From Chamaecyparis obtusa (Eukaryota; Streptophyta; Pinopsida; Cupressales; Cupressaceae), in contig BSBK01000764.1 in the NCBI GenBank assembly GCA_027943335.1, positions 841,001 to 905,000 on the forward strand: a DNA stretch of 64,000 nt, in the 5' to 3' direction. Positions 21,590 to 34,720 of this stretch are shown piece by piece. A program made the translations under genes and the position numbers. Under the pieces are notes generated by a model, which saw nothing but the letters and a program-made list of their open reading frames with translations, had not been told where the DNA came from and searched no databases. Every line of letters starts with the position of its first letter. The first letter of the stretch is position 1.

Positions 21590-24460
21590 GTTGCTTTATA
21601 GCTTATGCATTAAGTCATTTTCTTATGGCACATCTACATTTCATAATACAATCTTCTCTATTGTCTAGTTTATGTTCAAACTATAATATATTCTATTTAA
21701 AGATTTGTTATTTTCTATAATGCGTAGATTTTAATATTTGAACAAATGATGAACTATTTTATAAGTCCACCAATGAAAATAAATAGTTTGAATAGTAAGT
21801 CACACTACAACAATATCAAAAATAAATTTTAAGCCATTTTAACAATACACCAATGACATTGAATAACTTGTACACTAAGCCACACTAGATCTAAACTAGG
21901 GGCTTTTTAAAAAAGTTTAAGTTTTTAAAATCTACGCACTAAGCTTTTTTCATTGAAAATAAACTAGATCAAATTTAAATAAGCACACAACAATTTACAA
22001 ATGCCTACCAAAAAATTTAAAATAGTTTAAGCTTTAAAAAATCATAGGTTGAATTCAAGCAAGGCTTGCAATTGAACTGAGATCTAAAACTCATGTAGTT
22101 GTAACCATTTTGAGAAATACTAATTCATAGTTTTCTTCCCACTATAAGAAATTTTTTAATCTACATGATCATATTTGCATGACCATAACTAAATCAACTA
22201 AAACTATAAACCATTCCAACAACAAATGAAGAAAATGAATAGTTAGAACAAGTCACACCACATCTAAACCAAGAAATTGAAAAAAACAAAACAATTAGCA
22301 TATTTCAAAGCCCTCCCTCAGATACAACCCACTTCCTTAAGAAATATATAAAAAACCACGCATTTTCATCTTTTTGCAATTGTATATGTTTTACGAAGAC
22401 ACCACACATGATACAAAAATAGTCATGATAGCTTAAAGACTTCGCTCAACCATTACTTAGCTCATTCTTAGGCCTTGCTAAAACCACAACATTTAAAAAC
22501 AAATAACAAAAACCCACAAAATTTTAAAAAAAATCAAGAAATACATGCAATTGAATTGACATCTAAAAACCATGTAACTTTGGTACTATGAAAAAGACTA
22601 ATTCATAGTTTTGTTCCCACCAAAAAAAGATTTCTAAAATGGGTGATCATATTCAAGTGCAACCATAGCTAAACCAAAAACAAATTGTAACCCATTTCTT
22701 AAATAGACAAATCAAACAAAACAAAAACACTTACAAAACCTCAAATCCTAAGCTCAACCCTTGGTTGCTCTTTCTTAGCCCTTGCTCAAATAACAATGGT
22801 GGTAATAGATAACAAAAACCTACACAATTTTAAAAAAATATAAAAAAGTCCCGTAATTGGACTAAGTTGTAAAACCATGTGCTTTTTTCGACAATGAGGA
22901 AAAATAATTCACCATCTGAAAATAGATTTTTAAGATTGATAATCATATTTGGCTTGCTATAGCTAAACCAACAACAAATTATAATTGACAATAATTACTT
23001 TGAATAATAGATAGTTTGAACGAGTAATGTAAAATTCACACCAAAAAATTAAACAAAATACTCACCATACCTAAAAGCCCTCCCTCATCCCTTACTTCGC
23101 TCCTTCTCAACCCTTTCTCAAATGTAGTGCAAAAAATAATACGAGTTAAAATAAATCCCATCAAAATAAACTCTCCCATGAATACTTCATAGAATCTTAA
23201 ATGTTACATAAAAAATAATGTACTGACATGTAGGTCTACAGATGTAGAAGTATTCCAAACACAATACATGTAGACACTTTTCCCCCCATTATTCATAATT
23301 AAAATGACAAAAAACCATTAGGAAAAATATAACCTGAGCCAATTAGAAAAAAAAAAAAAATCACCAAAAATGCTATTTATGAAATTTACATGTTAAAAAA
23401 TTCAAGAAATGCAAAAATTTAACCTTTAATGTTCACAAATTAATATGCAATATCCCAATTGAAAATATTAGTTCCCCGCCTATAGGGGCATGGACTAAAA
23501 ATTGGCCTTGAATTTTTCCTACTTCACAGATTAAAAGATGACAAATTTCTGATTACATGAGAATGATTTAGTTACAACTTAAAAAGTATTCTCAAACTCA
23601 ATTTATTTCTAAATGAAATCCAATGCATAATAGGGGAGAGAATCTAGTGATTGAGCATGTTTGAATAGTTATGATAGCACTTCTTGATTTAATGCCCTAT
23701 ATTTTTGACAATATTGCACCAATAATTGTGACTTTAAAGTTATTATTGTTGATAAGGACTATCCATATTTGAATTAGATGTATTTTTTAGATGTAAAAAG
23801 AAACAAATCATGTGATGCCACATCAAGAACACCAATAAAATATGACTCAGCGCACAAGTATTGATCTCACTTTTTTTGGGCCTTTTTTAACTCCTTGGAA
23901 AAAAACATAATCATGTGGCTTCATATTTGATTATGCAGTCTTGAAACCTTAATTACAAGTAGGGGACTTGCTAAGTAAGCTATTGTAAAAAATTGACAGT
24001 GATTTGAAATTTCCACATAAGATTTTGAAAAGTATATAAGATGCTCAACTATTAGATCCTCTATCCTATAGTCTATTGATTAACTATGAAAATATATTAA
24101 TAAATTCCATGTAAATTAATGATCTATGTGCTCTTACATGTGACACATAAAACTATCTTTTCATTTGTAGTTGATTTTCATTTGATGACCTCTCCTTTGT
24201 TGCTTGTTTCTAATTAGAAAATCTAATTCACTAATACACAGGAAAATAGTCTATTTTCCAACTTACCACTATCTATACAACACATAGAATGCACCCTGAT
24301 TAGATAGTTTATACATTTATTTATTAAATTAAAATTTCAAAGTTGTAATCAACTTGCATTCCGTATCCTGGATAGACATCTGGATCAAACCTTGTATGAT
24401 GACAATGTCCCCACACAATAATTCTCTGATACCAATCTTATGGTTCACACTACATCCACC
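21590..24460. repeat. AT-rich non-coding stretch with diverged tandem repeats
   Basis: No gene is visible. Three related segments recur near 22080-22250, 22550-22700 and 22860-22990: each has aaaaccatgt, then taattca.agttt..tcccac or a variant, then gatcatatt and ccatagctaaaccaa. Sequences with tctta..cc.tgctcaaa also recur between them (22455, 22770, 23100). Spacings of about 480 and 306 bp show strong drift. The rest is featureless. Confidence 0.45.
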
Positions 24461-25250
24461 TGTACCATGTTAAAATGGAAGCACCCCCCATTTAAGACCT
24501 TTTAGCTCCAACCTTTAGTGATTTCATATTTCACGAATGCTCTTGTGCTCATACAACTCATTCCACCCTGTTTTAAGACCCTTCTTGAACCTTTGGCTAC
24601 AATCTCGACACAAAATTCCTCGAGAGGAGGGAAAATTTTGCCATCCTCCTTGGGAGGAGGGTGAAGTTTTCCATCCTCCCAAGGCGGGATTTCTTGGATT
24701 TTCAAATTTTCTTTGGGGAATGTTTATTTTCCCTTTTCTTTCCATTGTTGGCCCTTTTTTTTAGCGCCCAAAATTAGTATAAAAGGAGGCTTAAGCTCTT
24801 CATTTTGAACATAAGAAACAAACATTACACATCACATACAAGATTTCATGTGCCCTAACATTTAGATCAACAAGCTCTATAATGTGTACAAGGCATTCAT
24901 TATATTTTCAACATTCAAGATCTTCCATCTAGCTTCTTCCTTCTTCCTTCAAGTTGATAATGGAGTTTGGCTTTCAAGGAGGAGACTTGCATTTATTCAT
25001 TGAAATACTAAGGAAAATTACAAGAATTCACATTCATAAGGCTTTGTCTTGCATGGTTTCCTTTTATTTTTTTGTGTTGAGCCAATGCTATTGCATCATC
25101 ATACTTGATTATATATTAAACATTATTACATCTTCTTTGGTATGCTACATTCTATTGTTAGATCTTTATCTACTGGGTATGTGCAAGATCATGAGGGGCC
25201 AAAAAGTGGTGATGTGAAAAATATTCACTTTTCACTCGTATAAAAGCGCA
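24461..25250 (+). repeat. LTR fragment related to the T2 family
   Basis: It starts TGTACCATGTTAAAATGGAAGC, close to the minus-strand start of the T2 LTR, and has a promoter-like TATAAAAGG at 24778-24786 that matches the T2 TATA region with its following AGGAGGC. An imperfect inverted repeat of the CATCCTCC type lies at about 24620-24695. No internal domain follows. The right end is unclear and may be cut by X1. Solo LTR or truncated element. Confidence 0.55.
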
Positions 25251-25293
25251 TGAAAATGCTTATTGACTTTTTAGTAGGCCTGGGTGTCAGTAC

Positions 25294-25349
25294 ACCTAGG
25301 AAAACCTGACACCAAAGCACAAGCCAAATTGGGTACCCAAAACCTGTGG
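25294..25349 (+). repeat. Left degenerate terminal inverted repeat of X1
   Basis: ACCTAGGAAA at 25294, then GACACC, GGGTACCC at 25331 and TGG at 25347. It pairs imperfectly with the reverse complement of 34205-34255. Confidence 0.35.
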
Positions 25350-26729
25350 CATAAATCAAAACCCATGGGCAGTGTTTCTCATTTCTCTCATTTTTTTTGG
25401 TTTGTAAAATGACTCTATATATCTGATACTCAATTTTTTCGGGTATCTGATTTCCGCAACAACAAATTCAACTTCACAATATATACGGTAAGTAAATTCT
25501 TTGTTTATTTTGATTATTTTATTTCATTTTGATGCTAAATGCAGTTCTTTTGGTTGAAATAGGGTTTTGTATTTATTTTTGTAATAATATATGAAATCAA
25601 ATTAAAATTTAGATTTATTTTTTATTTAATCAGACATGGCTGACAAAAATGAAGAAAATAACCCTCCCGCACCAAATAACAATTCCCCAAAAAATCCCCT
25701 GTCTCAAAACCCTCGATCTTTAGAAGATTTGATACAAGATAATTTGAACACAATATGAGGTTTCCAAAACACATATCAGAATTTACCTACATTAGGTCCC
25801 ATGCTTGCCACCTTAAATGCTATTGTTGAAAACATTAACACACTCACATGGCAACATAATGCTGCTCTTCATTGGCATGATGATATGCACGCCCAATATG
25901 ATGATGAGCTTGACCATGATGGGATTGCGGCCCTTAATATAACTAAGGAAGACATAGCTTCCCTTTTTGTGAATCCTAAAACCAGATTAAAAGTTGACCC
26001 CCAAAAGCCCAAATTATCAATAAAATGGTGCACAAATGAAGCAATGCGCACACACTTTTGGGATCGCTGGTGGATAGTTTTTGATAAACCACCCCATAGC
26101 AATTTAGAGCTCCCTTTCTATTTCATAAAAAAATTGTATGCTTAGTTTGTGCTTGGTCACAATGTTAATTATTTTAGCATGAGGCCCGACATGGGTGCAG
26201 GTGGAGGAGATCCTTAGACTAGGCCATTTTCCTAGTGCAAAAAGGCCACTACCTTTGTCCCCCCCATTGATGTCGCACCCCCTCCTCCAGTGCAGCATCC
26301 TGATATCATTGCAGAGGCTGCCTCACAGACTATTAGGGCCATTCATTTGCTGAGTGATTAGTTGATCATGTAGACCAGGTCAGTGTTGCCTCCTGGTGTG
26401 GATGATGCTGGCGCATCGACATCTCATCGGAGTTCACATGTATGTGAGACCCATATTTGCATTATATGCAAGAATATGTGCCTTAGACCGCTTCCTGATG
26501 CTGATACATATCAGTATGTTATTGATGAGGAGGACATAGGAGACGCAACTGCAGAGGCTACAACACCTCATGGAGCATCTACATCTCATGAGAGTGCTTA
26601 GGAGATGTACGTAGAGCCATGGACTCTTGTTGATACGGTAAGAGTAAACATTATAAATAAATTTGTCACACGACTTATTTAATTTAAAAATAATTTATTT
26701 ATTTAGATTAGTTTTAATGATTGCATGGA

Positions 26730-26859
<130 letters not shown>

Positions 26860-27762
26860 TTCCATTTATGTTCAGTCGATGACAGAGGAGGAGTTGAGAC
26901 AGGTGGATGACTCCACACTTTCAACCATTTCATTTGGCCTTGATGCCTATACGGTATATTATAAATTATGTACCCATTAATTTTTTTTATATCATTTGGT
27001 GTACATGCTTAAATCTCTATCAATTAGAGAAATAAAATTCATACATTTACTAATATATTGTCATCTTATTGTACTCTTGCAGGCTAGAGTTGATGTCAGT
27101 GGGGGGCACGAGGGGGTTCCTTCATCAGGTGTCGACAAAGGAAAGGTAATTAATTGTTTAAGATTAATTATGCATGCATATGTATGCCACTTGTGTGTAG
27201 TAATAAATATTTTACTTGCACTTTATTGTATAGGGTGTGGCTCTTGATGATGTCCCGACATGGGTTCGGGAGCCTAGGTTGATAGACATCTCGATTCGGA
27301 GTGATAGCCCGATTGTACGTAGACTTTTACATATTTTTATTTGTATTTTGTAACTAGGGTTGTTATGATGAAGTACATTTATATATAATTGACAATATTT
27401 TTACTCTCATAGGTTACTCCCAGTGTGAGGGAGGGCCCACGAGAATCTTTCGTATCTTTGTTGACCCAACCCACTATTCCAGAGGAGGGATCAACACATG
27501 TAAGTTTTAATTTTAGTTCAATCAATTTGTAATTTTATTATGCTATCATCCTATTTTGTAGATTTATTACTCTATGTTGCACCACTCTACTAATCTCATT
27601 ATTGCAAATATTTATTTATAGGTCGGAGTTGGTATTGTTGGCATGGTCCCTTTGCTACCAAAGACTTATGCTAGGACACCTGATCGTGGTAGGTGACCAA
27701 GAGGCCAGGTACAAATATTTGTATTCAGTTATAATTTTAATTAAATTAGTGTTTGAATTATG

Positions 27763-27765
<3 letters not shown>

Positions 27766-27826
<61 letters not shown>
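27766..27826. repeat. (AT)n microsatellite in intron 6 of X1 gene A
   Basis: About 30 AT units between the donor at 27709 and the acceptor at 27883. Confidence 0.95.
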
Positions 27827-27834
<8 letters not shown>

Positions 27835-28292
27835 CATATAAACTAAGCAATCTAACTTGGGTTTGAACTCATTTTTGATGCAGGATCAATCAGAGCCAAA
27901 CACTTCTTCAAAGAGGCTACATTTTGATGATCCCCCTATGACATAGGATGTAGTTTTAGTTTTGTGGTCATTTAGAGATGCCACTTGGCACATTTTGAGA
28001 TGGCATATATGCCACATTGTACACCTTGAAACATTGATTTTGTAGACATTTTGAAATGGCATGTGCCATATTTGTATATGGAGATATTTTTGATACATTT
28101 GATACTTTCTATATATAGAACATGTTCATTTTTATGTTATATTTGCCTCATCTTTTGTATACATATTTATTATTCATGTTTATGGAATTGAATGGTGAAG
28201 TTATATCTTGACTATGACTATCATTATGATTTAAATTATATCTTGCTGAAGTTACATTTGTTTTTCTTTACTCTGGAATACCCTGTTCATGG

Positions 28293-28327
28293 AGCTTATT
28301 ATGTTTGAGGTTTAACTTCTATAGATT
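28293..28327 (+). repeat. 35-bp direct repeat, left copy, flanking the X1 array
   Basis: Begins agcttattatgtttgagg and ends atagatt. Identical to 30682-30716. Confidence 0.9.
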
Positions 28328-28480
28328 TCCTATGTTCTTATGTTTCATACCATTATATATACTCACTTGAGCCACTTAGTACTACATTGTTTCAATACTA
28401 TGTATATATTCACTATGTATATAACTCATCATATTGGGGTTTACTAAATCCATAGAGAAATGTAGCACTTGTGCTATTAA

Positions 28481-30371
28481 GTCACTTGGGTCGAGCATGG
28501 TCGTGAGCATTCCAGTGACTCCATGGGTGGAACAAGGTTGTCAGTGGCATTTACCCGGCCAATTGGAGCCGATGGAGTAGATGGTTTGATGCTAGGTCGA
28601 ACAATTTTAAAGATACGCTGCTGAGCTGCTTTCAACTGACCATCACTACAAGTTTTCGCATCAACTGAGATTGCCTTTCCAAATGCAGAGGAGGTTGAAT
28701 CACCCAAAACCAAGAGAGGTTATTGTAGACCTCAAAAACATGATCTCGTAGCCCCTAACGGTTTGTTGATACCTCTCACGAGGTCCAAGATACGAGCCTC
28801 AGAAGATCACTATCCAATCATGCTTAGTGCACCTTGGGGTCACTTGGGTCGAGCGTGGTCATGAGAATTCCAATGACTCCATGGGTGGAACGAGGTTGTC
28901 AGTGGTGTTTACCCAGCCAACCAGAGCTGATGGAGTAGATGGTTTAATGCTAGGTCAGACGGTTTGAAAGATACGTTGCTGAGCCACTTTCAACTGACCC
29001 TCACTACAAGTTTTGGCATCGACTGAGATTGCCTTGCCAAATGCAAATGAAGTCGAATCACCCAAAACTAATAGCCTCTAATAGTTTTTTGATACCTCTC
29101 ACGAGGTCTGAGATATGAGCCTTGGAAGATCGTTGCCCAATCGTGCTTAGTGCACCTTGGGGTCACTTGGGTCGAGCGTGGTCGCGAGCGTTCCAGTGAC
29201 TCCATGGGTAGAATAGGGTTGTTAGTGGTGTTTACCTGGCTAACCAGAGCTGATGGAGCAGATGGTTTGATGCCAGGTCGGACGGTTTGAAAGATACGCT
29301 GCTAAGCCACTTTCAACTGACCCTCACTACAAGTTTTGGCATCGACTAAGATCACCTTGCCAAATGCAAACAAAGTCGAATCGCCCAAAAATGAGAGAGG
29401 TTATTGTAGACCTTAGAAACATGATCCCATAGCCCCTAATAGTTTGTTGATGCCTCTCACGAGGTCTGAGATACATGCCTTGTAAGATCGTTGCCCAATC
29501 GTGCTTAGTGCACCTTGGGGTCACTTGGGTCGAGCGTGGTCGTGAGCGTTCCAGTGACTCCGTGGGAGGAACGGGGTTGTCATTAGCATTTAATTGACCA
29601 ACCAGAGCTGATGGAGCAGACAGTTCAATGCCAAGATGGATGGTTTGAAAGATACGCTGCTGAGCCACTTTCAACTAACCCTCACTACAAGTTTTGGCAT
29701 CGATTGAGATCACCTTTCCAAATGCAAACGAAGTCAAATCACCCAAAATAGAGAGAGGTTATTGTAGACCTTAGAAACATGATCCCTTAGCCCTTGACAA
29801 TTTGTTGATACCTCTCATGAGGTCTGAGATACGAGCCTCAGAAGATCGCTGCCCAATCATGCTTAGTGCACCTTGGGGTCACTTGGGTTGAGAGTGGTCG
29901 CGAGCATTCCAGTGACTCCGTGGGTGGAACGGGGTTGTCACTGGTGTTTAACTGGCCAACCAGAGTTAATGGAGTAGATGATTTGATGCCAGGTTGTATG
30001 TTTTGAAAGATACGCTACTAAGCCACTTTTAACTGACCCTCACTGCAAGTTTTGGCATCGACTGAGATCACTTTGCCAAATGAAAATGAAGTTGAATCAC
30101 CCAAAACTAAGAGAGGTTATTATAGAACTCAGAAACACAATCTTGTAGCCCCTAATGGTTTTTGAATATCTCTCATGAGGTCTAAGATAAGAGCCTCGGA
30201 AGATAGCTGCCCAATCGTGCTTAGTGCACCTTGGGGTCACTTGGGTTGAGCATGGTCTCAAGTGTTCTAGGGAATCCATGGGTAGAGGAGGGTTGTCATT
30301 GGTGTTTACTCGGCAACCCGGAGCCAATGGAGTAGATGGTTTGATACTAGGATGGACGGTTTGAAAGATAC
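28481..30371. repeat. 358-bp tandem repeat array in X1, about 5.3 copies
   Basis: Copies start at the gtcacttggg motif at 28481, 28839, 29162, 29520, 29878 and 30236. The spacing is 358 bp except one unit of 323 bp, which lacks 35 bp. Copies are roughly 85-90% alike by eye. The last copy stops at about 30371. The minus-strand ORFs of 78-115 codons inside it (for example 29327-29674) are not shared in length between copies, so the array is probably non-coding. It is more GC-rich than its surroundings. Confidence 0.92.
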
Positions 30372-30681
30372 GCTTTTACTAATGAAAAAGTTAACCCTTT
30401 TACTCTCTTGTGCAAACTCAAAAAGCACGTCACTTGTAGACCATAAAACACATAATGCATTATGGTATACTAGGTAACCTACAAGTAGTTGTGTTTTACA
30501 GATTGAGTAAGTAGTCCTTGGGAACATGTCCTTGTCTGCAATGGAAACAATTAGGTTTTCATTCTGAAACAAGAGAAGACCCAAATGGGAAAGCATGCAC
30601 ACTTCTTTTCTTGACCCAGTTCCGTTGCAATGACTGTTAGTGTTATATTTGAAATTTGAACTATGAAACTAATCATGATTA

Positions 30682-30716
30682 AGCTTATTATGTTTGAGGT
30701 TTAACTTCTATAGATT
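30682..30716 (+). repeat. 35-bp direct repeat, right copy, flanking the X1 array
   Basis: Identical to 28293-28327. Together the two copies bracket the 358-bp array. Confidence 0.9.
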
Positions 30717-31239
30717 GTTTGAAATGATAAAAAATAATATCCTTAAAGCATTAGAAACAATAATCAAACATGTAAGAATTCAAACCATGCAAATGACATA
30801 AGTAAATGACATGTAAGATCCCTTGTTGGCACTATTGGCCACCCATACATGATTTTGGTCTTAAGTCCTTATCAAGACTTCTAGGACATTTAACTTTTAA
30901 ATCAAATTGATTGTTACAAATTACCATTATAGGCTTAAAAAGATCTCAATTAACCATTAAGGATCCTTTTGTCCTTCTATCTATGATTGGATCCATGGTG
31001 AACGTAGGTGTCTTCATAGGTGCTCCTGCACAAGTTACAATCCACATACAAAACCAAGTTTATTGACTCAAAATACAATCTAATAAAGGTGAAATTAATG
31101 TATTGAAATTAAGCTTAACAAACTTAGAAAACAATGCACTAAGTTAACTTATTACCTAGTCAAGTGTTCTTGAAGGGTCATCTCTTTGCTTCAGGGTCTC
31201 CAATAGTGCTTCATGATTAGCAGTACTGATAGTCCAAAG

Positions 31240-34070
31240 TTATTTTGTCTTTGGTCTTCCTTGATGCTTTGACAACTTGACATTTTTTTCTATAACAAGG
31301 TGTGAATACATGAGAATAGTTTTGTGCTTCTCATAGTCTTCAAATGTGGGAATTCCATTCTTTCTAATCATGTATGTTCGTAGCCATATTCCCGCAACAA
31401 CAACTGAACCATTAGGATATGTGAACCCATCACCATCTGTCATCAGTTATACAAGCTTCTATTTACCTCATACACAATGTGCTAACCAATAATATGACCT
31501 CTCATCATTCCCCTGTGGTGCAACCAATGCAAAAACATCTCCTAGCTGCAGAAGATCTGAAAGATGGTCATACTCAATTGAAGTGTCCATGTCATCATTT
31601 CTAATAGAGAGTGTCAAAGATAAAGGAGTTAGATACTATGGAACCCATGTGTCCACCCACTCACTTGACTGACAATGATCCCAATCATACTGAAAACACA
31701 TGGGGCAAAAACAAGTCAACTCTCGTGTCCAAATGGTCCATGTACTACTATTGGATCTTTGGAATGAATGCATTTTGAAGAGTCTTTCACTGATTGACAA
31801 TCCAATCTATCTCCTATAGTTCCCTCCTCAACCAACCAAAAGAATCTATGCACTGTAGAATCAAGAGTCCCCCCCTGTGACAATGCTAAAGTACACCAAT
31901 CAACAATAGAACCAGCATCAAGAAGTACAACACCTGAAATCCTCAATTGCTCCTTAACTAGAGCTCTCTTCACACATGCACCTGCTCCATCATGCTCCCC
32001 TTTCCCATGTCCCGACTCAAAAAAACTCCAAATATGAGGTAAACCTCTCTCCACATGCATTCTACAAAACCAATAAAACATTCTGGCATTCTTAAATTGA
32101 TCGGTGCAATTATCCAACCAAATGAGATGCCTATCCATAGCAATACCATTTTCCTGCAAGAAGTCAAAATAGTTCTGGAAACAATGTTGAACACAATCAT
32201 GAGAGTGAGACCTATCGTCGCTCATATAAAAATGGTACTCCTTGATTATCTTTCACTCATCTTTTGTGCTATCAGGGGAATGTCCATATGTGATGTGTAC
32301 AAAAATAGCAACTTGAATGGAAGTGTAATATTGGGCTTGAGTCTCATTTTGGGGCTGCAATGTATAGTTCTCCGCAAAGTCTACAACGGATATAATAGTT
32401 CCAATAGGGAAAGTGTCCTTACATGTCCTGAATTGTTGATCCAACCATTGAGACTTGTGAATATGCCTTGCATACTTGTAAAAAATATTTGTCTTGAAAT
32501 CTGAGATAAAATCAGCAACATTGTATTCTTTTGCAACTAACTCACATCTAGAGCCTTCACCTCCACTCTTCAATGTATATTTCACTCTTTCATATACCTT
32601 TTTTTGGATGAGTCTCTTTCCAAAATTGTGTTCCAAACCCTCATGAAAACATGCCCTAAACTTGGACAAGCCACCACATTCTGAGCACTTGGCATTTAAG
32701 CAATCTTTTTTATAAAAAAAAATACCATCATCTCTTTGACATACAAATGCAAGTCTCTTGATGATTTGGGAAGACCACTTGCACCACAATCCTCTAGCAT
32801 TTCATTAGTATGCAAAGTAGAATGAATGGACCATAATAATTTAGGATGCATTGAAAACTCAACATGATATTTGCAACATGTATTCCGAATATTAAGGGTT
32901 ACACAATAAAATGGCTTCACGGATTCAAAAGACCTTTGTGATATTTTCAATGTTGGACATGTCTCACAAATTTTTTTATACAACATTGTTTGACTTACCT
33001 CCACATAATGTTTAGGATGTGGAGTGTGGTCTCGATTGCCAACTCTCAACTTCAAGACATCCTTCACATTTGGTGACACTCTTGAGTTAGCATCCCAAAA
33101 TTGTTGAATTTCATCCTTGACAACATCTGTTAGCTTCTTATCAAAATGAAAAAGTCTCCCACCATAAGCCCATGTATCAATTTGAAGCGGATCATCAAGT
33201 CTTTCTCTTCTTGCAAGTGCTCTACCCAAAGTTTTATGGTCTATATTGAAGTCAAAACAAGTTTGTCTCATCAAACGAGCCTTTCTCAACTGATGACTTA
33301 CTTAGGAGGTTGTAATAACCCTTCGAGCAACTCTCTTGGTCTTTTTCTTTGCTAGTCTTCCCAATGCTATTGATAGCACTGAAAAGATTCTTCACAATAA
33401 TGACATTTCTCTCCATTTTCTTGTTCACATGAATCTTCAATTTCACAAGCATAGGTCTCATCATTTGCATCTTTAACAACTGCACAAAAATTTCACATCG
33501 CTCAACCAATGTCTTGTTTCCAAAAAATTGATCATAAAGTCTTGAAGCCCACAAGCTAACGGTTCTATGTGACCTCTTTCCTTCCCAATTATTCATAATG
33601 TTCTCCTCAATTTCAACTAACCATTTAGGTGTTCTTGAAAGCCCTAAATTTGAAGATTGATTATCTTTATTGCAAGGGACTTCATTTCGCATATAATTTG
33701 GAGATGTGTAACGTTCATGTGGTTCTTGTGCAACATTTTCATTCCCCAAGTCTACATTTTCAATCTCCATTTGTACATTTTCATCTTCATTCCATTCATT
33801 GTCATTCCCCAAATCTACGTTTTCAATCTCCATCTCTACATTTTCATCTTCACTCCATACATTGTTATTCACAAAATTAATTTCCATATTATTTTAATAT
33901 TCAACATCCTCTTCACTTGCAACTACATTTACGAGGTCGCCTTGATTAATGTTTAACATACCTTATCTCCTTCTTCGATGATTTTCCCTATCTTTTTTCC
34001 TATATGCTTGAATTTCTTCATTCGTCACCTTCCTCTTCCGTTTAGCCTTTCAATGACTACTGCTTCCCAT
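31240..34070 (-). pseudogene. X1 gene B: RNase H-fold transposase-like gene, frameshifted
   Basis: The reading frame opens at ATG 34070 (MGSSSH, then a basic KRKRK nuclear-signal-like patch). Stops interrupt the start. Open pieces follow at 33887-33252, 33289-32696, 32789-32253, 32225-31716 and 31443-31240, with frame changes near 33290, 32750 and 31700. Order of features: a twice-repeated acidic motif (MEIENVDLGN) near the start; a helical domain with SRVSPNVKDV and a C-x2-YH motif; a Cys pair C-x2-C near 32690; VDFAENYTLQPQNE (32370 region); LDNCTDQFKN; then HGKGEHDGAGACVKRAL; finally a small domain with YYWLAH-like residues that could be BAH-like. The three acidic motifs are those of a DDE-type recombinase set I know from animal transposon proteins, but I cannot name the superfamily. 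Inactive here. Confidence 0.7.
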
Positions 34071-34204
34071 GGTGAGACCACAAGTTGACAAAAAATAAAA
34101 AATGGGCCCCAAATCACATTTTTTTTCCTGTAACCCGTGAAAAAAGTCTGAAATCCCATGCTTCTCTAGTGTGTGGGGACAAGGAATATTTTGGTCAAAT
34201 ATGA

Positions 34205-34255
34205 CCAGTGAATAATCGGGTACCTGATTTTATCGGGTATCCAATATTTCCAGGT
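34205..34255 (-). repeat. Right degenerate terminal inverted repeat of X1
   Basis: Read on the minus strand: ACCTGGAAA from 34255, GATACC, GGTACCC (34218-34224) and TGG (34207-34205). Similar order and spacing to the left end, with several gaps needed. Confidence 0.35.
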
Positions 34256-34289
34256 AGATGAAACAAAGAGCGGGAGCAAAAAAAAAAAA

Positions 34290-34411
34290 GAACTTTTATA
34301 TATAAAATGAAGTATATAATATATATTATATATATACAAATATATATAATATATTATATATTAATGTATATAATATATATACTAATGTATACAATGTATT
34401 ATATATATATG

Positions 34412-34470
<59 letters not shown>

Positions 34471-34500
34471 GTATGTATATATATAATCTATTAAAAAAAT
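34290..34500. repeat. AT/ATGT microsatellite tract
   Basis: Irregular TATA-rich sequence with a pure (TA)n core at about 34411-34458 followed by four GTAT units. It lies between X1 and the satellite. Confidence 0.85.
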
Positions 34501-34720
34501 ACCTGCACAGTTGATTTGATGACAGCTAGTTTCAGCCCAAGTCCTTTTAAACGTATCCGGCACAAGATTTTTCTATAGACTCATTGTAATGTCAGCGGTC
34601 TAACTATACTGAACAAGTAGAAGTCAATCGACTTCCCCTTGATTGAATATAATATATTGATTTTTTAACTCTTGAAAAGAAATTTCACACAAATGTACAA
34701 TCACCGTCCGCTCATCATAG
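34501..34720. other. Short single-copy spacer before the satellite
   Basis: No ORF, no repeat match within the window, nothing recognised. Confidence 0.5.

Noticed and set aside
24620..24695. Inverted repeat as a terminator
   Set aside because: It lies upstream of a TATA box in an LTR fragment of a plant genome; a bacterial-type terminator makes no sense here.
25801..26145. Stand-alone 114-residue ORF
   Set aside because: It is the middle of exon 1 of the X1 gene A, bounded by premature stops, not a separate gene.
28477..30327. Minus-strand ORFs in the 358-bp array as a repeat gene
   Set aside because: Lengths and frames are not kept from copy to copy; 358 is not a multiple of three.
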